A DNA stretch of 64,000 nt, from positions 186,001 through 250,000 of the forward strand of contig JADJHR010000008.1 in NCBI GenBank assembly GCA_016707445.1, read 5' to 3'. The translations under genes and the position numbers were made by a program. The stretch is from Rubrivivax sp. (GTDB lineage: Bacteria > Pseudomonadota > Gammaproteobacteria > Burkholderiales > Burkholderiaceae_C). The notes beneath the pieces are model-generated. The model searched no databases. It saw nothing but the letters and a program-made list of their open reading frames with translations, and was not told the origin of the DNA. This document shows positions 18,873 through 27,897 of the stretch, in pieces (the first letter of the stretch is position 1; every line of letters begins with the position of its first letter).

Positions 18873-21041
18873 TCAAGCATGCGATGACGGATTCTGGGCG
18901 ACGTCGGGGCCCTGGCGACGCAGCACCATGACACAGTCCACCGCCATCGGGCCCGTGCTGCCCACGAGCACCGGGTTGAGATCGAGTTCGGCCAGCAGCG
19001 GCCGCATCGCGGCGGCCCAGTGCGACAGGTCGCTCAGCATCTGTGAAAGGGCGCCGCGGTCGACACCAGGCTGGCCGCGAACGCCATCGAGCAGCGCGCC
19101 CAGCCGCAGTTCGCGCAGCATGCCCTGGGCTTCGTCGGCGTCGAACGGTGCGCGGCGAAAGGCCACGTCTTTCAGCACCTCAACCAGCACGCCGCCCAGA
19201 CCGACCATCACCACCATGCCGAAGATCGGGTCGCGCTGCACGCCCAGCACCAGCTCGAGGTGGCCCTGCGCCATCGGCTGCACCAGAACGCCGTCCAGCC
19301 GCGCCTGCGGCATGGCGCTGCGCGCCCGCTGCAGCAGCGTGCTGAAGGCAGCGCGCACCGCGGCCTCGTCGTCGAGCTTGAGGATCACGCCGCCGACCTC
19401 GGTCTTGTGCGTGATGTCGCGCGATTCGATCTTCAGCGCCACCGCGCCCCCGGCTGCGCGCCACAAGGCGACCGCCTGTTCTTCGTCGGCGGCCAGCGCC
19501 ACCGGCGCGATCGGCACACCGGCGGCACGCAGCCACTGGGCCGCCTGCACGCTGGGCTGCACCCCTTCGGCGTCGATCACCGGCAGCACCGGCGCGGCGC
19601 GCGGCGCCGACGGTTGCCGCGACTGTTGCGCGCGGCTGAAGGCGGCATGGCGGGCCAGCGCGGCCGCGGCCTCGACCGCACGCTCGCCGGCACTGAAGAC
19701 CACGATGCCCTCGGCGCGCAAGCGCGTCAACGCCGCCGCAGGTGCCGCCACCCAGCAGACGAAGAAGGGCTTGCGGTTGCCGACATTCGTGCGGTCGCGG
19801 ATCTCACAGAAGATGCGCACCAGCACGTCCACATGCGCCGTCATCAGCTGCAGCCAGACGATGGCGACATCGATGCCGGGATCGTCAAGCAAGGCCACCA
19901 CCGATTCGCGCAGCAGCTCGGGGCGGGCGACGAACTGCCCGGTCACGTCGACCGGATTGCCGGCCGCACCGAAGGCCGGCATCACCGCGGCCAGGCGCGC
20001 CTGCGTGGCCGGTGTCAGTTCGGGCATGGTCAGCCCGACCTCTTCGGCACGGTCGGCCATCATCACGCCGGCGCCGCCCGATTGCGTGGCGATGCCCAGA
20101 CCGAAGCCGGCGGGGCGTCGGTCCTGGCTCAGCGCCTGCAGCATGTCGAGCATCTGCTCTTCGTTGCGCGCACGCAGCACGCCGTACTGCCGCAGCACGG
20201 CGTCGAACACGGTGTCGGCCACCGCCAGCGCGCCGGTGTGCGACGCGGCCGCGCGCTGGCCCGAGACCATGCGGCCGACCTTGGTCAATACCAGCGGCTT
20301 GCCCAGCTGGTGACAGCGCTGCGCCAGCCGGATCAGCGCATCGCCGTCTTCCAGCCCTTCCAGGTAGCCGGCGGCAACGCGGATGCGCGGGTCGTCGATC
20401 ACGCTGTCCATCAGCTCGCTGAAGTCCAGGTCGGCCTGGTTGCCGGTGTTGATGAAATAGCCCAGGCCCAGCCCACGCTGGCGCGCCAGCGCGGCGATCG
20501 CGGTGCCGAAGGCGCCCGACTGCGTGACGAAGGCCACCGGCCCGGGGCCGGTGTCGCCGTCTGCGTACTGGCTGAAGGTGGCGTAGACACGGTCGAAGGC
20601 GTTGACGAAGCCCAGGCAGTTGGGGCCGCACAGCACCATGCCGTGGCGGCGCGCGCAGTCGGCCAGTTCGCGCTCCATCGCCAGGCCGGCCGCGCCGGTC
20701 TCGCCGAAGCCCGAACTGAAGATCACCGCGGCGCGCACGCCGCGCCGGCCCAGCGCATCGATGCTGGCCAGCACCTCGGCCGCCGGCACGGCCACGATGG
20801 CCAGGTCGGCCGCTTCGGGCAGGCTGGCGATGCTGGCGTGGCAGGGTACGCCGGCGATCTCGGCGTACTTGGGGTTGACCGGCAGGATGCGGCCGGTGTA
20901 GCCCTTGTCCAGCAGGTGCTTGAGCGGTCGGCCGTTGATCTTGGACAGATCGGCTGACGCGCCGATGATCGCGATCGACTGTGGGTGGATCAGGCCGTGG
21001 ATCGCGGCAGCGCGGGTGGTGGCGTCGGTAGACATCGGCAC
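18873..21041 (-). CDS. NDP-forming acyl-CoA synthetase (acetate-CoA ligase ADP-forming family)
   Basis: This family activates carboxylic acids to CoA thioesters with ATP, forming ADP and phosphate. The 722 residues contain an N-terminal CoA-binding Rossmann domain (IAIIGASADLSKINGRPLKH), a succinyl-CoA-synthetase-like middle (VCGPNCLGFVN-type sequence and FVTQSGAFGTAIAALARQRG), and a C-terminal ATP-grasp domain (AVALKIESRDITHKTEVGGV). All are in one chain, as in bacterial fused forms. The start is GTG 21041; the ATG two codons later (21035) is equally possible. The gap to the upstream dehydrogenase gene is four bases. The substrate is unknown; the neighbours suggest an organic acid imported by the Bug system. 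Confidence 0.88.
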   Translation of the reverse strand: MPMSTDATTRAAAIHGLIHPQSIAIIGASADLSKINGRPLKHLLDKGYTGRILPVNPKYAEIAGVPCHASIASLPEAADLAIVAVPAAEVLASIDALGRRGVRAAVIFSSGFGETGAAGLAMERELADCARRHGMVLCGPNCLGFVNAFDRVYATFSQYADGDTGPGPVAFVTQSGAFGTAIAALARQRGLGLGYFINTGNQADLDFSELMDSVIDDPRIRVAAGYLEGLEDGDALIRLAQRCHQLGKPLVLTKVGRMVSGQRAAASHTGALAVADTVFDAVLRQYGVLRARNEEQMLDMLQALSQDRRPAGFGLGIATQSGGAGVMMADRAEEVGLTMPELTPATQARLAAVMPAFGAAGNPVDVTGQFVARPELLRESVVALLDDPGIDVAIVWLQLMTAHVDVLVRIFCEIRDRTNVGNRKPFFVCWVAAPAAALTRLRAEGIVVFSAGERAVEAAAALARHAAFSRAQQSRQPSAPRAAPVLPVIDAEGVQPSVQAAQWLRAAGVPIAPVALAADEEQAVALWRAAGGAVALKIESRDITHKTEVGGVILKLDDEAAVRAAFSTLLQRARSAMPQARLDGVLVQPMAQGHLELVLGVQRDPIFGMVVMVGLGGVLVEVLKDVAFRRAPFDADEAQGMLRELRLGALLDGVRGQPGVDRGALSQMLSDLSHWAAAMRPLLAELDLNPVLVGSTGPMAVDCVMVLRRQGPDVAQNPSSHA

Positions 21042-21045
21042 AGGA

Positions 21046-22269
<1,224 letters not shown>

Positions 22270-22272
22270 GAT

Positions 22273-22710
22273 TCAGGCGTCCTGCAGCGGCCTGAACTTG
22301 GGGATGCCGGCATCGTCGCTGATGGCCTCGAAGTAGGCCTTCACGCGCATGCCGATGTGCAGCGCCTCGGGCTTGCAGTGCGTGACCTGGCCGTACATGC
22401 GCGCGCCATCGTCCAGGTCGATCAGGCACATCAGCACCGGCAGCTCGGCCTGCCAGCCGGGAAAGTTCATCGCCACCGAGCGCGAGATCGTGGTCGCGTA
22501 GATCGTGCCGAAAGGCTTGGCGTCGGTCCACTGCAACTCACGACTGCCGCATTCGATGCACCAGGGTTTGGGGTGGAAGTTGAAGGTGGCGCAGCGCTGG
22601 CATTTCTGCAGCATCAAACGGCCCTCTTTCGCGGCCGTCCAGAACGGCCGCGTGAGGTCGGTGATGGTCGGCAGCGGCTTGCCGGTGGCGGGGTTGACGA
22701 TGGCGCTCAT
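22273..22710 (-). CDS. Zn-ribbon/OB-fold protein (DUF35 family), partner of the adjacent thiolase
   Basis: DUF35 proteins bind acyl-CoA and form complexes with non-decarboxylating thiolases or aldolases. The 145-residue product has an N-terminal helix, a zinc ribbon (CQRCATFNFHPKPWCIECGS, two CxxC pairs at ~37-40 and ~51-54) and an OB fold (~60-130). I chose ATG 22710, two bases after the thiolase stop; a longer frame to 22995 would be out-of-frame sequence from within the thiolase gene. Confidence 0.88.
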   Translation of the reverse strand: MSAIVNPATGKPLPTITDLTRPFWTAAKEGRLMLQKCQRCATFNFHPKPWCIECGSRELQWTDAKPFGTIYATTISRSVAMNFPGWQAELPVLMCLIDLDDGARMYGQVTHCKPEALHIGMRVKAYFEAISDDAGIPKFRPLQDA

Positions 22711-22712
22711 GC

Positions 22713-23921
22713 TCAGGGCTCCGTGGACAGGACGAGCGAAATGCAGCTGCGGCCGGGGCGGCCGTAGGGAATGCCGCCAAAGCCGCAGGAGATGCCGATG
22801 CGCGCGTCGCGCACCTGGCGCGCGCCCGCTTCGCCGCGCAGCTGGGTGACCGATTCGATCAGCGGCATGAAGCCGCCGATGGCGCCGCCGGGCTGCCCGC
22901 CCGAGAGCTGTCCGCCGTCGGTGGACATCGGAAAGTCGCCGTCGAAGTGCAGGTCGTGCTCTTCGACGAAGCGCCCGCCTTCGCCCTTCTTGCAAAAACC
23001 GTGGTCCTCGATCGTCATCATCGCGATGAAGGGGTAGTCGTCGTAGGGCTGCAGGAACTGGATGTCGCGCTGCGTCACGCCGGCCATCTGCAGCGCCTGA
23101 GGCGCCGCCTGCGTGAAGCCGGTGTAGGTGATGTCGGGCAACGAGCGCGAGCCGCGGTAGTAGTTGTTGGCCTCGCCGAAGCCGCGCAGATAGACCGGGC
23201 GGTCGGTCAGCGTGCGTGCCGTCTTGGCCGAGGTCACCACGTAGGCCAGGCCGCCGTTGACGATGGGCACGCAGTCGAGCAGCCGGATCGGGTCGGTCAA
23301 AACGCGCGAATCCAGGTAGTCCTGCAGCGTGAACGGCGTGCGGTAGATGGCGCCTTCGTGCAGCCCGGCGTGGTAGCGCGCGTTGACCGCGATCTTGCCC
23401 AGCTGCTCGGGCGTGACCTTGTGTTCGTGCATGTACCGGCTGAGCACCAGCGCGAACTGCGCGCTGGCGCCCATCACGCCGAACGGGCCCTGGAAGTCCC
23501 AGTACACGCCGCGCGTGCGCTCGGGCGACAGCGGCAGGCCGGGCGCCGCCGACGGGATGTGCAGCGGCGTGTCGGCGCCGACCACCAGCACGCGGTCGAC
23601 GATGCCGGACTGGATCATCGCGGCAGCGCGGATCAGCATCGCCGACGCCGAGGCCCCGCCCTGGTCGGCGCGCAGCAGCACGGTCGGGCTGATGCCCAGG
23701 TTTTCAGCCACCGCAGCCGACCAGTTCACCGTGTGCGCCGCCTCGGCATGGGCCACGCCCAGGCCCTGGCCGTCGAAGTCGTTCTTGCTCATGCCGGCCT
23801 TCTGCAGCGCCAGGTCGGCGGCCCAGGCGATGTACTCGTCGACCGTCAGCACCGGATCGCCCGGTCTGGCCCTGCTGTAGGGCGTGCGGCCGAAGCCGAC
23901 GATGGCAACCTCTGAACGCAT
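22713..23921 (-). CDS. Thiolase-fold protein lacking the nucleophilic cysteine (lipid-transfer-protein/aldolase-like)
   Basis: The 402-residue chain has the thiolase fold: SEVAIVGFGRTPYSRARPGD at the N-terminus, ALQKAGMSKNDFDGQGLG, VVGADTPLH, and a C-terminal ISCGFGGIPYGRPG. The usual NxxCxSG nucleophile segment reads RADQGGASASAMLIRAA, with no Cys. Such cysteine-less thiolase homologues paired with a DUF35 protein include steroid side-chain retro-aldolases (Ltp2 type). That makes C-C bond cleavage of a beta-hydroxyacyl-CoA a better guess than classic thiolysis. It is the first gene of the minus-strand cluster and is divergent from the LysR gene. Confidence 0.85.
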   Translation of the reverse strand: MRSEVAIVGFGRTPYSRARPGDPVLTVDEYIAWAADLALQKAGMSKNDFDGQGLGVAHAEAAHTVNWSAAVAENLGISPTVLLRADQGGASASAMLIRAAAMIQSGIVDRVLVVGADTPLHIPSAAPGLPLSPERTRGVYWDFQGPFGVMGASAQFALVLSRYMHEHKVTPEQLGKIAVNARYHAGLHEGAIYRTPFTLQDYLDSRVLTDPIRLLDCVPIVNGGLAYVVTSAKTARTLTDRPVYLRGFGEANNYYRGSRSLPDITYTGFTQAAPQALQMAGVTQRDIQFLQPYDDYPFIAMMTIEDHGFCKKGEGGRFVEEHDLHFDGDFPMSTDGGQLSGGQPGGAIGGFMPLIESVTQLRGEAGARQVRDARIGISCGFGGIPYGRPGRSCISLVLSTEP

Positions 23922-23972
23922 GATGCGGGCTCTCCTGTTCGGGTACTCAAGCCCAGTGTGAGCGCCGGCAGG

Positions 23973-24022
23973 TTATTCAGCAACTTCTTATGCAGAATTG
24001 AGTGTATTGAAGATTTGAATAA
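23973..24022. promoter_or_regulatory. LysR-type operator region between the thiolase operon and the LysR gene
   Basis: Two symmetric elements lie in the 109-base divergent gap. TTCTTATGCAGAA at 23985-23997 fits the LysR T-N11-A box, with TTCT/AGAA arms. An outer pair, TTATTCA at 23973-23979 and TGAATAA at 24016-24022, forms a perfect inverted repeat around it. Location and symmetry suggest LysR control of both promoters. Confidence 0.55.
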
Positions 24023-24030
24023 TCCTGCCC

Positions 24031-24936
24031 ATGAACCTGCGTTCGCTGGATCTGAACCTGCTGCTGGTGTTCGACGCCATCTATGGCGAGCGCAGCATTT
24101 CCAGGGCGGCGGCCAAGCTGCACCTGTCGCAGCCGACGGTGAGCAACGCGCTGGCGCGCCTGCGCGAGCGCCTGCAGGACCCGCTGTTCGAGCGCTCGGC
24201 ACAGGGCATGCTGCCGACCCCGCGTGCCCGCAAGCTGGCCGAGCCGATCCGGCAGGCGTTGAACACGCTGGAGCATGGCCTGCGCGACGACGAGGAATTC
24301 GACTTCGCGCGCTCCGAGCGCGAGTTCGTGATCGCGGTCGAGGACTACGGCGAGTCGGTCATCCTGCCCGGCTTCATCCGCTGGCTGGCCGACGTGGCGC
24401 CCAACCTGCGCATGCGCATCCGCGCCGAAAGCAGCGCGCAGCTTGCGGTCGAACTGCGTGAAGGCACGGTCGACCTGGCGCTGGACTACTTCACGCTGCC
24501 CGATGCGAACTACCGCCACGCCTGCGTGCTGACCGAAACGCTGCTGAGCCTGTCGCGGCGCGACCATCCCTTGCTGGGCGAACGCATGAACCTGGAGCAG
24601 TACCTGGCGCTGCGCCACGTGATGCTGGCCGCGCCGGCGAATGCACGGCCGATGATCGACCTGGCGCTGGCCAAGCGCGGGCTGCAACGCCGCATCGCGA
24701 TGCGGGTGCCGCACTTCATCTCGATGCCGCTGATGGTGCTGGCCAGCGACATGATCTGCACTTTGCCGCGGCGCATGGCCACGCTGTACGCCGACCACTT
24801 CAAGCTGCGCGCGCACGCCGTGCCGCTGCGCATGCCGCAGTTCCCGGTCTACCTGATCTGGCACCAGCGCCTGGACGCCGATGCCGGCCACCAGTGGTTC
24901 CGCACCCACCTGACCGAGTTCTGCCAGCGCCTGTGA
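24031..24936 (+). CDS. LysR-family transcriptional regulator
   Basis: The 301-residue protein has the LysR winged helix-turn-helix (residues ~5-62, GERSISRAAAKLHLSQPTVSNALARL begins the recognition region) and the effector domain. It is of the NodD/PcpR-like group judging by MNLRSLDLNLLLVFDAIY. It is divergent from the thiolase-led acyl-CoA cluster and is therefore its likely activator, with a CoA ester or acid of that pathway as possible inducer. It starts at ATG 24031 with little Shine-Dalgarno sequence. Confidence 0.92.
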   Translation: MNLRSLDLNLLLVFDAIYGERSISRAAAKLHLSQPTVSNALARLRERLQDPLFERSAQGMLPTPRARKLAEPIRQALNTLEHGLRDDEEFDFARSEREFVIAVEDYGESVILPGFIRWLADVAPNLRMRIRAESSAQLAVELREGTVDLALDYFTLPDANYRHACVLTETLLSLSRRDHPLLGERMNLEQYLALRHVMLAAPANARPMIDLALAKRGLQRRIAMRVPHFISMPLMVLASDMICTLPRRMATLYADHFKLRAHAVPLRMPQFPVYLIWHQRLDADAGHQWFRTHLTEFCQRL

Positions 24937-24948
24937 ATGACGCAAGGG

Positions 24949-25030
24949 CTGCCGCAGCGGCTGACCCTGAAAAGCGGCTGCCGCAGCGGCCGATCCTGGA
25001 AAGGGGCCGCCGCAGCGGCCCCTTCGAGGC
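24949..25030. repeat. 29-bp tandem repeat, about 2.7 copies, in the convergent gap
   Basis: The core CTGCCGCAGCGGC starts at 24949 and 24978; its third copy at 25007 has one change (CCGCCGCAGCGGC). The exact spacing is 29 bases, and linkers such as TGACCCTGAAAAG and CGATCCTGGAAAG are related. Every core is itself a GCNGCCGCAGCGGC-type inverted repeat, so each copy can form a hairpin. Confidence 0.8.
25001..25024. terminator. Bidirectional hairpin terminator between the LysR gene and amtB
   Basis: AAGGGGCCGC and GCGGCCCCTT form a perfect 10-bp stem around a CGCA loop. Short A and T ends on each side suit termination in both directions. It sits between two convergent genes. Confidence 0.7.
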
Positions 25031-25048
25031 TTGGTGTGTACGCGGCGC

Positions 25049-26533
25049 TTACTTGCTGTAGGCCGTCTCGCCGTGCGAGGCGATGTCCAGACCTTCGCGC
25101 TCTTCGTCTTCGGGCACACGCAGGCCGAGCGTGAGGTCGACGATCTTGTAGGCGACAGCGGCCACCACGCCCGACCAGACGATGGTCAACGCCACCGCCT
25201 TGGCCTGGATCCACACCTGGTCGAGGATGCCGGTGGAGCCGACGCTGGCGCTGACCCAGTCGGTCACCAGCCCCGGCCCGCCCAGCGCCTGGCTGTTGAA
25301 GACCCCGGTCAGCAGTGCACCGACGATGCCACCGACGCCATGCACACCGAACACGTCCAGCGAGTCGTCGGCGCCGAGCAGCCGCTTGAGGCCGCTGACC
25401 CCCCACAAGCAGGCAAAGCCGGCGACGAAACCGATCACCAGGCCGCCCACGATGCCCACGTTGCCCGCCGCCGGCGTGATCGCCACCAGGCCGGCCACCG
25501 CGCCCGAGGCCGCGCCCAGCATTGACGCCTTGCCCTTCATCAGCGACTCACCCAGGCACCAGGCCAGCACCGCCGCCGCCGTGGCCGTCAAGGTGTTGAT
25601 GAAGGCCAGCGCCGCGCTGTTGCCGGCCTCGAGTGCCGACCCGGCGTTGAAGCCGAACCAGCCCACCCACAGCAGCGAGGCACCGACCATGGTCAGCGTC
25701 AGGCTGTGCGGCGCCATCGACTCCTTGCCGTAGCCCACGCGCTTGCCGATCATGTAGGCGCCCACCAGGCCGGCCACTGCGGCGTTGATGTGCACCACGG
25801 TGCCGCCCGCAAAGTCCAGCGCGCCCCATTGCCAGATCAGGCCGGCCTTGGCGTTCAAGCCGTCGACCAGGGCCTTGCTGGTGTAGGCGTCGGGGCCCAT
25901 CCAGAACCACACCATGTGTGCCATCGGGGCGTAGCTGAAGGTGAACCAGATCGCCATGAACAGCAGCACCGCGCTGAACCTCACACGCTCGGCAAAGGCG
26001 CCCACGATCAAGCCGCAGGTGATGGCCGCGAAGGTGGCCTGGAAGACCACGAACACGATCTCGGGGATGACCACGCCCTTGCTGAAGGTGGCCGCCATCG
26101 CGAACTCGCCTTTCATGGGGTCGAACACGCCTTTCAGGAACAGGCGGTCGAAGCCGCCGATGAAGGCATTGCCTTCGGTGAACGCCAGGCTGTAGCCGTA
26201 GACGACCCACAGCACGACGATCATCGAGAAGGTGACGAACACCTGCATCAGCACCGACAGCATGTTCTTGCTGCGCACCAGCCCGCCGTAGAACAGCGCC
26301 AGGCCGGGGATCGCCATCATGATCACCAGCAGCGTGGACAGCAGCATCCAGCTGACGTCGCCCTTGTTCGGCACCGGCGCGGCGGCCGCGGGTGCAACGA
26401 CTGCCGAGGCGGCATCGGCCACCGCAGTCGCCACAGCGGCCGGCGCCGAGGCTGCTGCGTCCTGCGCGTGACCCGGGCCCGAGAAGCCCAGAGCCAGCAC
26501 GGCCAAGGCCATAGTCATCAGGATCTTGCTCAT
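25049..26533 (-). CDS. amtB: Ammonium transporter AmtB
   Basis: AmtB is the inner-membrane trimeric ammonium channel controlled by GlnK. The protein has a cleavable signal peptide (MTMALAVLALGFSGPGHAQD) and an Ala-rich periplasmic linker. Eleven helices follow, with the conserved QWGALDFAGGTVVHINAAVA block containing the pore His, GVHGVGGIVGALLTGVF with the second pore His, and GFNAGSALEAGNSAALAF. I chose ATG 26533, which puts a normal signal peptide first. A GTG at 26563 overlaps the glnK stop and would add ten residues. The order porin-glnK-amtB on one strand is typical of Burkholderiales. Confidence 0.95.
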   Translation of the reverse strand: MSKILMTMALAVLALGFSGPGHAQDAAASAPAAVATAVADAASAVVAPAAAAPVPNKGDVSWMLLSTLLVIMMAIPGLALFYGGLVRSKNMLSVLMQVFVTFSMIVVLWVVYGYSLAFTEGNAFIGGFDRLFLKGVFDPMKGEFAMAATFSKGVVIPEIVFVVFQATFAAITCGLIVGAFAERVRFSAVLLFMAIWFTFSYAPMAHMVWFWMGPDAYTSKALVDGLNAKAGLIWQWGALDFAGGTVVHINAAVAGLVGAYMIGKRVGYGKESMAPHSLTLTMVGASLLWVGWFGFNAGSALEAGNSAALAFINTLTATAAAVLAWCLGESLMKGKASMLGAASGAVAGLVAITPAAGNVGIVGGLVIGFVAGFACLWGVSGLKRLLGADDSLDVFGVHGVGGIVGALLTGVFNSQALGGPGLVTDWVSASVGSTGILDQVWIQAKAVALTIVWSGVVAAVAYKIVDLTLGLRVPEDEEREGLDIASHGETAYSK

Positions 26534-26559
26534 GATCCGGGTCGAAGTGGGGGTGGGGC

Positions 26560-26898
26560 TCACAGGGCATCCTTTCCGGTCTCGCCGGTGCGGATGCGCA
26601 CCACCTGCTCGAGCGCGCTGACGAAGATCTTGCCGTCGCCGATCTTGCCGGTGCGGGCCGAGGCCTCGATGACCTCGATCACGCGTTCGACGACTGCATC
26701 GTCGACGGCGACCTCGACTTTCACCTTGGGCAGAAAGTCGACCACGTACTCGGCGCCGCGGTACAGCTCGGTGTGGCCTTTCTGGCGCCCGAAGCCCTTG
26801 ACTTCGGTCACCGTGACCCCCTGCACACCGACGCCGCTGAGCGCCTCGCGAACTTCGTCAAGCTTGAAGGGCTTGACGATGGCAGTCACCATCTTCAT
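26560..26898 (-). CDS. glnK: P-II nitrogen regulatory protein GlnK
   Basis: GlnK senses 2-oxoglutarate/ATP and blocks AmtB when ammonium is abundant. The 112-residue protein has the T-loop with the uridylylation site Tyr51 (HTELYRGAEYVVDFLPK) and the B-loop sequence ARTGKIGDGKIFV. Pairing with amtB immediately downstream supports GlnK over GlnB. It is preceded by the porin gene with a 12-base gap, in the same operon. Confidence 0.95.
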   Translation of the reverse strand: MKMVTAIVKPFKLDEVREALSGVGVQGVTVTEVKGFGRQKGHTELYRGAEYVVDFLPKVKVEVAVDDAVVERVIEVIEASARTGKIGDGKIFVSALEQVVRIRTGETGKDAL

Positions 26899-26910
26899 GG
26901 CGGAGTCTCC

Positions 26911-27636
26911 TCAAAAGTTGTACTTGACGGCCAGCACCAGGCCGGTCTTGCCCAGGTTCTTGCCGCCGGGGCTGATGTAGGCGGGAACGCCGCCGAGCCT
27001 CTTCACATCGGCATAGACCGCGGAGGCGCTGACCACCAGGCCGTCGAAGTCTTTGCTGACGGCCAGCGAGTAGTCGGTGTACGAGTAGTCGCTGTTGCCC
27101 GAGACCTTTTGGTACCCGATGTGCGGCGCCAGCGTCACGCCAGCGCCGACGTCGAAGCTGGCGCCGAGGTCGAGGTAGCCGCTGTTCTTGCTGTCCGAGA
27201 AGCCGAACAGGTTGCTCAACGAGTGCGAGTACTTGGCGGTGGCCGGGCCGAAACTCAGCGCGCCGTAGATCTCGGTCGTGTTCGGACTGACGCCCAGCTT
27301 GTGGCCGGGGTACTGATAGGTCAGCACCCCGACGTCATAGCTCAGGCCGCCTTTGGCGATCTCGCCCTTGTAGCCACCGTAGAGGTCGACTTCGACCGAA
27401 GCGTCGCCGCCGGCGTCCTTGATCCACTTGATCGACGAGGCCCAGGCGCCGACGTAGAAGCCGCCAGCCGCATAGTCGATACCGCCCTGGACCGCCGGCT
27501 TCAGGCGCGACTGCGAAATGCCGCGGTAGCGGTAGTCGGTGCTGGCACCGACGTTGAACGCGAGCTGGGCACAGGCGGCACTGGGCAGTGCCGCAGCGGC
27601 GACGACCGTGGCCAGCGATAGAAGGGTTTTCTTCAT
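26911..27636 (-). CDS. TorF-family putative outer-membrane porin
   Basis: The 241-residue protein has a Sec signal peptide (MKKTLLSLATVVAAAALPSA, cleavage near CAQ). The rest is a beta-rich chain with alternating aromatic residues, starting FNVGASTDYRYRGISQSRLK, the hallmark of this uncharacterised porin family, and ending in a Phe (VKYNF) as outer-membrane barrels do. ATG 27636 has GGAG upstream; an in-frame ATG at 27693 would add a non-signal leader. Being first in the glnK-amtB operon behind a sigma-54 promoter, it probably admits a nitrogen source across the outer membrane. Confidence 0.88.
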   Translation of the reverse strand: MKKTLLSLATVVAAAALPSAACAQLAFNVGASTDYRYRGISQSRLKPAVQGGIDYAAGGFYVGAWASSIKWIKDAGGDASVEVDLYGGYKGEIAKGGLSYDVGVLTYQYPGHKLGVSPNTTEIYGALSFGPATAKYSHSLSNLFGFSDSKNSGYLDLGASFDVGAGVTLAPHIGYQKVSGNSDYSYTDYSLAVSKDFDGLVVSASAVYADVKRLGGVPAYISPGGKNLGKTGLVLAVKYNF

Positions 27637-27676
27637 GCAGAGCTCCGAAGCAGAGTGAGGGTTCTGCATGCGGGTT

Positions 27677-27692
27677 TGCAGCTTCCGTGCCA
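27677..27692 (-). promoter_or_regulatory. Sigma-54 (RpoN) promoter of the porin-glnK-amtB operon
   Basis: On the minus strand the sequence TGGCACGGAAGCTGCA has the -24 GG and -12 GC exactly ten bases apart. It matches TGGCACGN4TTGCA at all but one position (C for the first T of TTGC). It would start transcription about 30 bases upstream of the porin ATG. Confidence 0.8.
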
Positions 27693-27764
27693 AACATCAA
27701 ACCCACTTTCTGCCCTCTTGCCGTGCCACAAAGCAGCCCGATGCACGCTGGCGAGCCATCGACC

Positions 27765-27781
27765 TGCACCGACTTGGTGTT
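27765..27781. promoter_or_regulatory. NtrC-like enhancer site 1
   Basis: TGCACC-GACTT-GGTGTT matches the NtrC dyad TGCACC-N5-GGTGCA at ten of twelve arm positions. It lies about 75-90 bases upstream of the sigma-54 promoter. Confidence 0.65.
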
Positions 27782-27792
27782 TCGTCGCTTGC

Positions 27793-27809
27793 AGCACCGA
27801 GACGGTGCA
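27793..27809. promoter_or_regulatory. NtrC-like enhancer site 2
   Basis: AGCACC-GAGAC-GGTGCA matches the NtrC dyad at eleven of twelve arm positions. Its centre is 28 bases from that of site 1, close to three helical turns, as expected for cooperating NtrC dimers. Confidence 0.7.
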
Positions 27810-27897
27810 GCGCCACGCCACACCTTGCAGCCGGCACAATCAGCCGAATCGACAAAGGATGCGAAGGCCGCCGGATGCCTTCACAGGAGGGCACCGC

